Shown here in pieces: positions 26,603 to 34,843 of a DNA stretch of 34,843 nt (position 1 is its first letter; each line of letters starts with the position of its first letter). The notes beneath the pieces were generated by a model. It saw nothing but the letters and a program-made list of their open reading frames with translations, was not told where the DNA came from and made no database searches. A program made the position numbers and the translations under genes. Source of the DNA: Rhodospirillaceae bacterium (GTDB lineage: Bacteria; Pseudomonadota; Alphaproteobacteria; Rhodospirillales; Casp-alpha2); NCBI GenBank assembly GCA_002696205.1, contig NZRL01000161.1:1-34843 (forward strand), given 5' to 3'.

Positions 26603-27346
26603 TTAGGGTTTCATCCCGGCGACGGAGAGCACGTCGATGCCGAACATCTCGGCCAGGAACTCCATGCCCAACTGAATGCACATGTCATCCAGTCCATGGC
26701 CCAGATTGGGGCAGAGATAAGCCGCCACGGGCACGCCCGCAGCCTTCAACGTATCTTCGGCGTGGTGCATCATGTCCGGCGGCACGATCGGGTCGAGGTT
26801 GCCGTGCATCAGCAGGACCGGCGGTTTCGTTTTGATCTCGTCGGCCAGCAGTTCCCCACCGACAAGAGCACCGGAATAACCGATGATCCCGGCCAGCGGC
26901 TTGACCCGGCGCAGCCCGACATGCAAGCCCATCATGGTGCCCTGGGAAAAACCGACGATCGCCATCTTGCTTTCGTCCAATTCGAATTCGGCCAAGAGAT
27001 GGTTGATCAGCGCGTTCAGGATGGGGGCGGCCATCTTGACGCCCTCGAGCTTTTGTTCCTTGGACGGGTCGGTAATGGAAAACCATTGAAACCCCGACGG
27101 TGCGCCATCGAACCGGAACGGCGCGTTGGGCGCGATGAACACGGCCTTGGGAAGAACCCGGCCGAAATAGGTCGCCAGATTGATCAGGTCGTCGCCGTCG
27201 GCGCCGACACCGTGCAGCAACAGCACGATCTGTTCCGGCTTGGAGCCGTCGGCGGGCATCACCATCGGTCCGGTCAGATGCGGAATATCGTCTTCCGGCG
27301 GCAGGTCGGGTCCGAGATGGTCGGCGGGCTTCTTCGATTTGCTCAT
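26603..27346 (-). CDS. Alpha/beta hydrolase, carboxylesterase/phospholipase family
   Basis: LLLHGVGADGDDLINLATYF, nucleophile elbow VGFSQGTMMGL, LLMHGNLDPIVPP, NLGHGLDD. Start at internal Met (MSKSKKPADHL). Confidence 0.87.
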   Translation of the reverse strand: MSKSKKPADHLGPDLPPEDDIPHLTGPMVMPADGSKPEQIVLLLHGVGADGDDLINLATYFGRVLPKAVFIAPNAPFRFDGAPSGFQWFSITDPSKEQKLEGVKMAAPILNALINHLLAEFELDESKMAIVGFSQGTMMGLHVGLRRVKPLAGIIGYSGALVGGELLADEIKTKPPVLLMHGNLDPIVPPDMMHHAEDTLKAAGVPVAAYLCPNLGHGLDDMCIQLGMEFLAEMFGIDVLSVAGMKP

Positions 27347-27485
27347 GGCTCGGGGCTCGTCCAATCAAACGCTCTTTTATTCAAACACGGGGCCGGTTTC
27401 ATCCTGGATACCGGCATGCCATTGTTATCCGAGAATGGTTAACGATTCGTGCCGCCGCCGTCTCTGAGGACTCTATTTCGCCGCC

Positions 27486-28373
27486 ATGCCGACGCCCCCC
27501 GCCCCGACCGTCACGCGCTTCGCGCCCAGCCCGACGGGCCTGCTGCACCTGGGCCATGCCTATTCGGCCTGGTTCGCCTGGGCGGAGGCCCGGCGGGCCG
27601 GGGCCGACGGCCGGTTCCTGATCCGCATCGAGGATATCGACCGGGGCCGCTGCCGCCCCGAATTCGAGGTGGCGATCCTGGAAGACCTTGCCTGGCTGGG
27701 CCTCACCTGGGAGGTGCCGGTGCGCCGCCAATCCGATCATATGGACGATTACGCCCAGGCCCTCGACGATCTGGACGGCCGGGGTCTGATCTATCCCTGT
27801 TTCTGTACCCGCGCCGAGATCGCCCGCGAGATCGAGGCCGCCGGCCATGCCCCCCACGATATTCCGCAGGGGCCCGACGGCCCGCTTTATCCCGGCACGT
27901 GCCGCCACCTGGACCCGGTCGAGGCCAAGGACCGGATCGCGGCGGGCGACGCCCATGCCCTGCGCCTCAAGACCGACGCGGCCTCGGCCCAAGCGGGACC
28001 GCTGACCTGGACCGACCTGGACCGGGGCGCGCAAACAGCCACGCCCGAGATTTTCGGCGACGTGGTGCTCGCCCGGAAGGACACGCCGACCAGCTATCAC
28101 CTTTCGGTCACCCTGGACGACCATATCCAGGGCGTGACCTGCGTGACGCGGGGCGAGGATTTGTTCGCGGCGAGCCATCTGCACCGCCTGCTGCAAGCCG
28201 TGCTCGGCCTGGACACGCCTTTCTATCGTCATCATGGGCTGCTGACCGGGCCCGACGGCAAACGCTTCGCCAAGCGGGACAAGTCGGAAACGCTCCGCAG
28301 CCTGCGCGAGGCCGGACGCACGCCCGGCGAGGTCTGGGCGCTTGCCGGGATCGGCGAAGGGGATCGGCCATGA
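27486..28373 (+). CDS. gluQ: Glutamyl-Q tRNA(Asp) synthetase
   Basis: VTRFAPSPTGLLHLGHAYSAW, RIEDIDRGRC, truncated GluRS-like length, FAKRDKSETLR. Confidence 0.92.
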   Translation: MPTPPAPTVTRFAPSPTGLLHLGHAYSAWFAWAEARRAGADGRFLIRIEDIDRGRCRPEFEVAILEDLAWLGLTWEVPVRRQSDHMDDYAQALDDLDGRGLIYPCFCTRAEIAREIEAAGHAPHDIPQGPDGPLYPGTCRHLDPVEAKDRIAAGDAHALRLKTDAASAQAGPLTWTDLDRGAQTATPEIFGDVVLARKDTPTSYHLSVTLDDHIQGVTCVTRGEDLFAASHLHRLLQAVLGLDTPFYRHHGLLTGPDGKRFAKRDKSETLRSLREAGRTPGEVWALAGIGEGDRP

Positions 28374-29164
28374 TCCGCTTTTGCCTTGCCGCAATGTTCA
28401 TGATCCTCCTGTCCTGGCCGGCGGCGGCGCTGGAGGGCCTGGACGCCGGCGAGACGGCGAGGGTGATCGAGGTCGTCGACGGCGACACGGTGATCCTCGA
28501 CCGGGAGATCGCCGGGGCGCGTCAGGTCCGCATGACGGGCATCCAGGCGCCCAAATTGCCGCTCGGCCGCAAAGGCTTCGCCGAATGGCCGCTGGCCAAG
28601 GAAGCCAAGGCAGAATTGGAAGCACTCTGCCTGAACAAGACCGTGCAATTGTTTTACGGCGGGTCGCGGATGGACCGCCACGGCCGGTTGCTCGCCCATC
28701 TGACGACGACGGACGGTCTGTGGCTGCAAGGCGAGATGCTGCGACGCGGGCTGGCCCGGGTCTATACCTTTCCCGACAATCGGGAGCGGGCGCCGGAGAT
28801 GTATGCCCCGGAACGAGAGGCCCGCTCGGCCGGGCGCGGGATCTGGGGGCATCCGTTCTACGCGGTGCGCAGCCCGGCACCCTCGGCGCTCGGCCGCGAT
28901 ATCGGAACCTTCCAAGTCGTCGAGGGCCGGGTGGTCGACGCCGCCCAGGTGCGCGGTACGATCTATCTGAATTTCGGAACCGATTGGCGGTCCGATTTCA
29001 CGGTCCGCCTGGCGCCGAAAACGGCGCGCCAGTTCCGCCGCGAGGGCCTGGGCCCCGAAACCTACGGCGGCAAATGGGTTCGGGTGCGCGGCTGGTTGAA
29101 ATCGCGCAACGGCCCGATGATCGAGATCACCCATCCGGAGGCAATCGAGGTTCTGGAAAAGTGA
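28370..29164 (+). CDS. Secreted thermonuclease (SNase)-like protein
   Basis: Signal peptide MIRFCLAAMFMILLSWPAAALEG, ARVIEVVDGDTVILDREIAGARQVRMTGIQAP, GRLLAHL; ATGA overlap with gluQ stop. Confidence 0.85.
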   Translation: MIRFCLAAMFMILLSWPAAALEGLDAGETARVIEVVDGDTVILDREIAGARQVRMTGIQAPKLPLGRKGFAEWPLAKEAKAELEALCLNKTVQLFYGGSRMDRHGRLLAHLTTTDGLWLQGEMLRRGLARVYTFPDNRERAPEMYAPEREARSAGRGIWGHPFYAVRSPAPSALGRDIGTFQVVEGRVVDAAQVRGTIYLNFGTDWRSDFTVRLAPKTARQFRREGLGPETYGGKWVRVRGWLKSRNGPMIEITHPEAIEVLEK

Positions 29165-29189
29165 CGCCGTTCGTTCTTATATATTCCGC

Positions 29190-30680
29190 ATGAACCAAGA
29201 CCGTTCCCCCCTCGGCCTTGTGGCCGTATTCACACTGATCCTGCCGCTACTTTCCGTCGCGGCCTGTTCGACCAATCCGGCGACCGGCGAGCAAAGCTTC
29301 ACCGCCTTCATGTCCGAACAGGACGAAATCAGGGTCGGCGCCGAAGAGCACCCCAAGATTCTCAAGGAGATGGGGGGCACCTACAATTATCCGACGATCC
29401 AGACCTACGTCGATTGGGTCGGGGAGAAACTGGCCAAGGTCTCGGACCTGCCAAATCTCAAGTTCACCTTCACGGTCCTGAACGAACCCAACATCAACGC
29501 CTTCGCCCTGCCCGGCGGCTACGTCTACATCACCCGGGGTCTGATCTCGCTGGCCGAGAACGAGGCCGAAATGGCCGGCGTCCTGGCCCATGAAATCGGC
29601 CATGTCACGGCGCGCCACACGGCACAGCGGTATTCCGCGGCCATGGCGACCAATATCGGCCTCTTGGGCGCCAGCATCCTGGGCTCGGTCTTCGGCGTGC
29701 CGGGCGAACTCAATCAGATGGCCGGACATTTCGGGCAATTGTATCTGCAGGCCTATTCCCGGGATCAGGAACTGGAAGCCGACATGCTGGCCGTGCGGTA
29801 CATGTCCCGCGCCGGATACGATCCGCGCGCTTTGGAAAGCTTCTTCCGCAAGCTGCGCCAGGAGGTCTCGATCAGCCAGCGGTTACGTGGCCGCCCCGAC
29901 GAAGACCCGGCGGACAACATCATGTCGACCCACCCGCGGACCTCGGACCGGATCGCCCAGGCGATCCGCCTGGCCCGCGTGCCGCCCAACGCCGATCCGC
30001 GCCTGGGCCGTCAGGACTACCTTGCCCGCATCGACGGGATGCTGTGGGGCGACGCCCCGGAACAGGGCGTGGTGCGGGGGCGGGTGTTCGAGCATCCCGA
30101 CCTAAAGTTCCGCTTCGAAGTCCCGCCCGGGTTTTACCTGAGCAATTCACCCTCTCAGGTCGTCGCCTACGGACCGGACGATACGACCATCGTCTTCAAC
30201 CAATTGAATCAGAAAGACGCGTCCCAGGTCTCGGACGTCCGCGCCTATGTCGCCGGTTGGGGGGGCGGGCGCCTGAAGGGGGTCGAACGCCTGACCGTCA
30301 ACGGCATCGAGGCCGCGACGGGCAGTGCGCGGATCAATACCTCCGAAGGGACGCGGGACGTACGCCTCGTCGCCGCCCGGTTCGCCCGCGACCGCATCTA
30401 CCGTTTCCTGTTCCTGACGCCGCCGGGCGCAACCGCCAAGCATAGCGAGGACCTACGCCGCACGACCTATAGCCTGCGCCGCATGACCGATGCTGAGGCC
30501 GCGGCGGTCAAGGCATTGAAGCTTCGCGTCATCACCGTCAACCGGGGCGACACGGCGGAAGACCTGGCCGCCGGCATGCCCATGGAGTCCTTCAAGATCG
30601 ATTGGTTCCGGGCGCTGAACGGCATGACGCCGGGAGACGCCCTGACTCCCGGCGAAAAGGTCAAGATCGTCACCCCCTGA
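29190..30680 (+). CDS. Lipoprotein-type M48 family metalloprotease
   Basis: Lipobox-like LLSVAACS, zinc motif LAHEIGHVTARH, LEADMLAVRYMSRAGYDP; LysM-like C-terminus TVNRGDTAEDLA...LNGMTPGDALTPGEKVKIV. Confidence 0.92.
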   Translation: MNQDRSPLGLVAVFTLILPLLSVAACSTNPATGEQSFTAFMSEQDEIRVGAEEHPKILKEMGGTYNYPTIQTYVDWVGEKLAKVSDLPNLKFTFTVLNEPNINAFALPGGYVYITRGLISLAENEAEMAGVLAHEIGHVTARHTAQRYSAAMATNIGLLGASILGSVFGVPGELNQMAGHFGQLYLQAYSRDQELEADMLAVRYMSRAGYDPRALESFFRKLRQEVSISQRLRGRPDEDPADNIMSTHPRTSDRIAQAIRLARVPPNADPRLGRQDYLARIDGMLWGDAPEQGVVRGRVFEHPDLKFRFEVPPGFYLSNSPSQVVAYGPDDTTIVFNQLNQKDASQVSDVRAYVAGWGGGRLKGVERLTVNGIEAATGSARINTSEGTRDVRLVAARFARDRIYRFLFLTPPGATAKHSEDLRRTTYSLRRMTDAEAAAVKALKLRVITVNRGDTAEDLAAGMPMESFKIDWFRALNGMTPGDALTPGEKVKIVTP

Positions 30681-30707
30681 CGGCGGCTTCCGCCCCGTGA
30701 ACACGGC

Positions 30708-30756
30708 AAAAGAAAACGGCCGCCCCCCCGGGGGCCGGCCGCTTTCTTCATCCAAT
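30708..30756. terminator. Bidirectional terminator between convergent M48 peptidase and carD genes
   Basis: AAAGAAAACGGCCGCCCCCCCGGGGGCCGGCCGCTTTCTTC, GC stem flanked by A-run and T-rich tract. Confidence 0.75.
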
Positions 30757-30773
30757 CGAATGCCGGGCGCCGA

Positions 30774-31277
30774 TCAGGCCGCGCGCAGCACCTTTTCCAG
30801 CTTCTCGGTGGCCTTTTCCACGTCCGTCTTGTCGACGGCGGCCAGCTCGGCGGCCAGACGGTCGCGGGCGGCTTCGTAGATCTGGCGTTCGGAGAACGAC
30901 TGATCGGGCTGGCCCACGTTCCGGTGCAGGTCGCGGACGACCTCCGCGATGGAAACGGGATTGCCCGAATTGATCTTGGCTTCGTATTCCTGGGCCCGGC
31001 GGCTCCACATCGTGCGCTTGACGCGCGCCCGGCCTTTCAGGGTGGTCATCGCCTCGTCCATGATCTTGCGCGTCGACAGCTTGCGCAGACCGGAGGTCGG
31101 GGCCTTGGACACGGGCACCCGAAGGGTCATCCGGTCCTTGTCGAAGGAAATGACGAACAGGTCGAGCTTATGGCCCGCGATTTCTTCGGTTTCGACACCA
31201 ATCACCTTGCCGACGCCATGCGTCGGGTAGACGACGTAGTCGCCGGTGCCGATCTGCAGTTCTTCTTGTTTGGACAT
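30774..31277 (-). CDS. carD: CarD family transcriptional regulator
   Basis: GDYVVYPTHGVGKVIGVETEEIAGHKLDLFVISFDKDRMTLRVPVSKAPTSGLRKLS...MWSRRAQEYEAKINSGNPVSIAEVVRDLHR. Confidence 0.94.
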   Translation of the reverse strand: MSKQEELQIGTGDYVVYPTHGVGKVIGVETEEIAGHKLDLFVISFDKDRMTLRVPVSKAPTSGLRKLSTRKIMDEAMTTLKGRARVKRTMWSRRAQEYEAKINSGNPVSIAEVVRDLHRNVGQPDQSFSERQIYEAARDRLAAELAAVDKTDVEKATEKLEKVLRAA

Positions 31278-31612
31278 AGGTTAGGTCAACTCCGATATTA
31301 CCCATCTTTTTAATTGGGCCGCCCAAGCCCGCCGCGATCCGTCCTCCTCCCCAGGGTTCTCGAACCGGCGGTTTGCTCCAGGAAGTAAAAAGACCACCCC
31401 GCGGCACACGCTCGGCCGCTGACCGGTCCTCTCCTGAAACGGATGGCTGTCTTCCCCGGCAGGCGGTTTCCGCCTATCCACAGCCGAATGTTGGCCGCAA
31501 AAATCCCCCCGGACGAACGTTTGGGCGAATCCGAGGGGACATAGACCTTTCGGCCAACAATCAGCGATGATAACACAAAAAAGGCTGTAAAACCAGCCCC
31601 ACCCTCGCAGGT

Positions 31613-31664
31613 GCACAAAAACCCCGAACTCCCCCAGTCTTTCCGGGGGATTTCAGGGTTTTCG
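31613..31664 (-). terminator. Rho-independent terminator downstream of ferredoxin
   Basis: Minus strand AACCCTGAAATCCCCCGGAAAGACTGGGGGAGTTCGGGGTTTTTG: nested CCCCC/GGGGG and AACCC/GGGTT arms, then T-run. Confidence 0.65.
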
Positions 31665-31723
31665 CAAGGCTTGAATTCGAGGAGACGCGGATCCGCCCCG
31701 CGTCGAAGACACGGGGCGTAAAA

Positions 31724-32059
31724 TCAGTTACCGGCGCCCGGGTTCGAACTCAGCATCTCTTTCTTGCCTTCCTTGCCGTTCCAATCCTCGGCATCTTCGG
31801 GGCATTCGCCCTTCGCCGTGATGTTGGGCCATTGGGCGGCGAACTTGGTGTTGATCTCCAGCCATTCCTCGACCCCCGGTTCGGTGTCGGGAACGATCGC
31901 TTCGGCGGGACATTCGGGCTCGCAAACGCCGCAGTCGATGCATTCGTCCGGATGGATGACCAGGAAGTTCTCGCCTTCGTAGAAGCAATCCACGGGGCAG
32001 ACTTCGACGCAGTCCTGAAATTTACATTTAATGCAGTTCTCGGTGACGATGTAGGTCAT
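31724..32059 (-). CDS. fdxA: 7Fe/8Fe-type ferredoxin FdxA
   Basis: [61 protein letters not shown]; two Cys clusters. Start at 32059. Confidence 0.94.
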   Translation of the reverse strand: MTYIVTENCIKCKFQDCVEVCPVDCFYEGENFLVIHPDECIDCGVCEPECPAEAIVPDTEPGVEEWLEINTKFAAQWPNITAKGECPEDAEDWNGKEGKKEMLSSNPGAGN

Positions 32060-32176
32060 TACGGGCTCCGTAAGGTCGATGAGATCGATAAAGTCAAAAA
32101 GCAGTCGGCTTGAAACAAGCAATAAGTTTGCGAAACCTGTTCAGGGCATCTTAATTACGCGGTATCGCGGGTCTGA

Positions 32177-32659
32177 TCAATGCGGCCCCGCATCCTGTGC
32201 CATGCGGGCGATCGCACGTTTGCGCGCCGCCCCGGCGTCGCGATCCGTCACATGCAATAGGCCGGCGACCCGGCGGGCCAGATTCGATTCGAAATCGTGG
32301 ACCTCGCCGTCGGCATAGGCGACGGACCAGATCATCTCGAGAACGCGGACCCGGTCTTCGGGCGCCATGCGGTCCTTGATGGTCCGGGTCACGCTGTAGA
32401 GTTCGACGGTGGTATCCGTGCGCTCGCGGGCATCGGCCACCAGAGCCGTTGCTTCCGCCGCGTCGATATCGAACTCTCCGATCAGCAGGCGTTCGATGGC
32501 GTCGGCTTCGTCGGCATCGAAATCGCCGTCCAGCGAGGCCGCTTCGGCCAATAACAGTGCCGTCGCGGCAGCCAGTTCGCCTGTATCGGCGGCGGGGGCG
32601 TTGGCGGTTTCGGGGGCCTGGGAGACCCGCTCCGCCCAGGATTTGAGTTTGGCTAACAT
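32177..32659 (-). CDS. TerB-family (tellurite-resistance-like) protein
   Basis: AAATALLLAEAASLDGDFDADEADAIERLLIGEF...VRVLEMIWSVAYADGEVHDFESNLARRVAGLLHV, the duplicated D-rich helix pattern of TerB domains. Confidence 0.82.
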   Translation of the reverse strand: MLAKLKSWAERVSQAPETANAPAADTGELAAATALLLAEAASLDGDFDADEADAIERLLIGEFDIDAAEATALVADARERTDTTVELYSVTRTIKDRMAPEDRVRVLEMIWSVAYADGEVHDFESNLARRVAGLLHVTDRDAGAARKRAIARMAQDAGPH

Positions 32660-32804
32660 GCAAGTCAGTTAGCATGTGCGGAACGAAGCCTCAACCACAG
32701 CTAAATTACGGGTTTACCACTTGCACCATTCGACCCCCGCCATCCGGCCTTGGAAGTCCGGGTTTTCCTTGCCTCGGCCCGATACAGCCCGTACATGACG
32801 GACC

Positions 32805-33428
32805 ATGCCGAACGACGCCCCCGACCTACGCCTGGATTTTCCCGCGACGCGCCGCAACCGCGACGCCATCGCCGAAGTGCTGACCCGTGTGCTGCCGCCC
32901 ACGGGATGCGTGCTGGAGATCGGGTCGGGGTCGGGCCAACACATCGTGGGGTTCGCCCGGGCCATGCCGCATCTGGATTGGCAGGCCTCCGACATGGAGC
33001 CTCGCTACCGTGCCTCGGTCGATGCCTGGGCGGCGCACGAGGGCCTGGACTTGTCTCCGGCCATCGCCCTGGACGTGACGCAGCAACCCTGGCCGGTCAC
33101 ACAAGCCGACGCGGTGATTTCGTCCAACATGATTCATATCGCGCCCTGGTCGGCCTGCCTCGGCCTGCTGGACGGCGCGGCCGGAATTCTGCCCGAAGGG
33201 GGCCTGCTCTATCTTTACGGCCCCTTCGCCATCGGCGGCCGTCATACGGCGGAAAGCAACGCCCGATTCGATGCGAACCTGCGCGCCGAAGATTCGTCAT
33301 GGGGCGTGCGGAATCTGGACGATGTCGCCATGGAGGCCCGGACGCGCGGCCTGCATCTCGTCGAAACGGTGCAGATGCCCGCCAACAATCTGTCGGTGAT
33401 TTTCCGCAAACGCGCCGGAATGGCCTAG
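32805..33428 (+). CDS. DUF938 family SAM-dependent methyltransferase-like protein
   Basis: RNRDAIAEVLTRVLPPTGCVLEIGSGSGQHIVGFARAMPHLDWQASDMEP...SSNMIHIAPWSACLGLLDGAAGILPEGGLLYLYGPF. Confidence 0.88.
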   Translation: MPNDAPDLRLDFPATRRNRDAIAEVLTRVLPPTGCVLEIGSGSGQHIVGFARAMPHLDWQASDMEPRYRASVDAWAAHEGLDLSPAIALDVTQQPWPVTQADAVISSNMIHIAPWSACLGLLDGAAGILPEGGLLYLYGPFAIGGRHTAESNARFDANLRAEDSSWGVRNLDDVAMEARTRGLHLVETVQMPANNLSVIFRKRAGMA

Positions 33429-33429
33429 G

Positions 33430-34023
33430 TCAGGCCGCAGCCACCAGGCGCAGGGGCGCCAGGGCCGCGTCCTTGGCCTCGATCAGGGCCTGTTCCTCGA
33501 CCCCCGCCTTGACCAGAACCCGCAAGCCGAGAAACGCCGCAAGCAGCGCCTGCGCCTGGGCGCGGCGGGCGTCCCTATCGCGGTCGAACGGCGGGGTCGT
33601 GGCCAGGGCGCTGTCGAACAGGGTCACGATACGCCCCATCATGGCCTGGACCTTCTGGCCGGTCCCGGCATCGAGGGCCGCCTGATCGATACTGGCGTTG
33701 CACAGGAAACAGCCGCGACGGTCGCCATTCACGGTTCGCGCGGTGATCGCATTGGTAAACAGGGCATCGAACCGGTCATAGGCACTGTCGCCGGTCTTGA
33801 CCAAGGGCGCGATGCGCTCGGCGATGATGTTCTTTTCATATATATCCAAGGCCGCCAGATACATCGCCCGTTTGTCGCCGAAGGCGCGGTAGAGGCTCTG
33901 TTTGTTGAGGCCCGTCGCGGCCTCGATATCTTGCAGCGAGGCCCCTTCGTAGCCTTTCTTCCAGAACACGTTCATGACGTCCTGAAGGGCGGTATCCGGG
34001 TCGAATGCGCGGGGCCGGGCCAT
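33430..34023 (-). CDS. TetR/AcrR family transcriptional regulator
   Basis: MARPRAFDPDTALQDVMNVFWKKGYEGASLQDIEAATGLNKQSLYRAFGDKRAMYLAALDIYEKN; RRGCFLCNA motif. Confidence 0.9.
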   Translation of the reverse strand: MARPRAFDPDTALQDVMNVFWKKGYEGASLQDIEAATGLNKQSLYRAFGDKRAMYLAALDIYEKNIIAERIAPLVKTGDSAYDRFDALFTNAITARTVNGDRRGCFLCNASIDQAALDAGTGQKVQAMMGRIVTLFDSALATTPPFDRDRDARRAQAQALLAAFLGLRVLVKAGVEEQALIEAKDAALAPLRLVAAA

Positions 34024-34047
34024 GGAAATCCTCCATGAGAAAATAAT

Positions 34048-34077
34048 TGTTGACTGACTGGTCCGTAACACATATAA
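34048..34077. promoter_or_regulatory. Putative TetR operator copy 1 (tetR promoter side)
   Basis: TGTTGACTGACTGGTCCGTAACACATATAAC; shares GACTGGTCCGTAACA with copy 2. Confidence 0.6.
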
Positions 34078-34087
34078 CCCCCGCCAC

Positions 34088-34111
34088 CAGCCGCTTCAAG
34101 CGGCTTTTTTC
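34088..34111 (+). terminator. Intrinsic terminator-like hairpin between the two operator copies
   Basis: AGCCGC-TTCAA-GCGGCT followed by TTTTT. Confidence 0.6.
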
Positions 34112-34120
34112 GGGGCCAGT

Positions 34121-34151
34121 TTGTTACCGACTGGTCCGTAACATAGATAAC
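34121..34151. promoter_or_regulatory. Putative TetR operator copy 2 (CMD gene side)
   Basis: TTGTTACCGACTGGTCCGTAACATAGATAAC; near-palindrome TGTTACnGACnnGTCnGTAACA. Confidence 0.65.
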
Positions 34152-34205
34152 GGCGCGGCCGAGAGATCGAGCGCCGACCTCACAGATCCCCGAAAGGAGC
34201 CCATC

Positions 34206-34757
34206 ATGTCCCGTTTGAATCAAGTCAATCCCGACCAGGCCGAAGGCAAGGCCAAGGACCTTCTCGATATCGTCAAAAGCAAGCTCGGCGCCGCCATCAA
34301 CCTGACCCAGGTCATGGCCAACCGTCCGGCCGCCCTGGAGGGCTACCTGCAGTTCTCCGGTGCGCTGGCCGGCGGCGCCTTCAGCCCGAAGGAACGCGAA
34401 GCCATCGCCCTGGCCGTGGCCGGGGTCAATGGCTGTGAATACTGTGCTTCGGCCCATACCTTCATTTCCAAGAACCTGAAGGTCGACGACGCCGAATCCG
34501 TCCGCAACCTGCGCGGTGAATCGAACGATGCCCGGACCCAGGCGATCCTGACCCTGGTCCGCCGCATCGCCGAAAACCGCGGTCATGTTTCCGACGCCGA
34601 TATCGCGGCCGCCCGCGCGAGCGGTCTGGACGACGGCGATATCACCGAAGCCGTGGCGCAGGTCGCGCTCAATACCTTCACCAACTACCTGAACAACGTC
34701 GCGAAAACGGATGTCGATTTCCCGGTGGTTCAGTTGACGGGCCGCGAGGCCGCCTAA
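34206..34757 (+). CDS. Carboxymuconolactone decarboxylase / AhpD-like peroxidase-related protein
   Basis: FSPKEREAIALAVAGVNGCEYCASAHTFISKNLKV, the C-X2-C-X3-H signature of AhpD-like proteins; divergent from tetR. Confidence 0.9.
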   Translation: MSRLNQVNPDQAEGKAKDLLDIVKSKLGAAINLTQVMANRPAALEGYLQFSGALAGGAFSPKEREAIALAVAGVNGCEYCASAHTFISKNLKVDDAESVRNLRGESNDARTQAILTLVRRIAENRGHVSDADIAAARASGLDDGDITEAVAQVALNTFTNYLNNVAKTDVDFPVVQLTGREAA

Positions 34758-34788
34758 GGGTACCGCCCCCCACCCGAAGGCGCCTGAA

Positions 34789-34843
34789 TTAAGCGCCCCG
34801 CAAACGGTCCGTTTCCCGCCGTTCGCGCTTGGTCGGCCGACCC
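34789..34843 (-). CDS. C-terminal tail of an S4-domain RNA-binding (Hsp15-like) protein, truncated by window edge
   Basis: Minus-strand frame into the window reads GRPTKRERRETDRLRGA-stop, which resembles C-termini of alphaproteobacterial S4/Hsp15-like proteins. Short, so tentative. Confidence 0.45.
   Translation of the reverse strand, partial: GRPTKRERRETDRLRGA

Noticed and set aside
27449-28369. N-terminal half of the 571-aa ORF 27449-29164
   Set aside because: Out-of-frame Arg/Pro-rich reading through gluQ. The real SNase-like gene begins at 28370 with a signal peptide.
1-34843. CRISPR arrays, transposases/integrases, tRNA or rRNA genes
   Set aside because: None recognised. The only tandem repeats seen are in-frame coding repeats in the multicopper oxidase.

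Overview
The window is GC-rich DNA from an alphaproteobacterium, probably Rhodospirillales-like (inferred from gene content and synteny). Its left half is a complete 2-aminoethylphosphonate (AEP) uptake and catabolism locus on the minus strand: phnS2-phnT2-phnU2 transporter, phnW, phnA and a truncated phnY, with a divergent AEP-type LysR regulator and a PAS/GGDEF/EAL protein. A five-gene minus-strand operon follows: PbfA-like PLP enzyme, D-2-hydroxyacid dehydrogenase, aldehyde dehydrogenase, Fe-dependent alcohol dehydrogenase, glutamine-synthetase-like ligase. A plus-strand copper-resistance cluster comes next: Cu P1B-ATPase with YHS domain, CueR, DUF2946-like protein, cupredoxin, multicopper oxidase, CopB, DUF411, cytochrome c. 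The right end is housekeeping or conserved genes: HNH, esterase, gluQ, SNase, M48 peptidase, CarD, ferredoxin, TerB-like, DUF938, TetR/CMD, S4-protein C-terminus. The most notable observation is a ~40-nt element, with invariant CGATTTGAC and a spaced AT-N7-AT dyad, found upstream of phnA, phnW, phnS and the PbfA-like operon. It predicts a LysR-controlled phosphonate regulon that includes the five-gene operon. That operon is the best candidate here for an undescribed branch of phosphonate catabolism.
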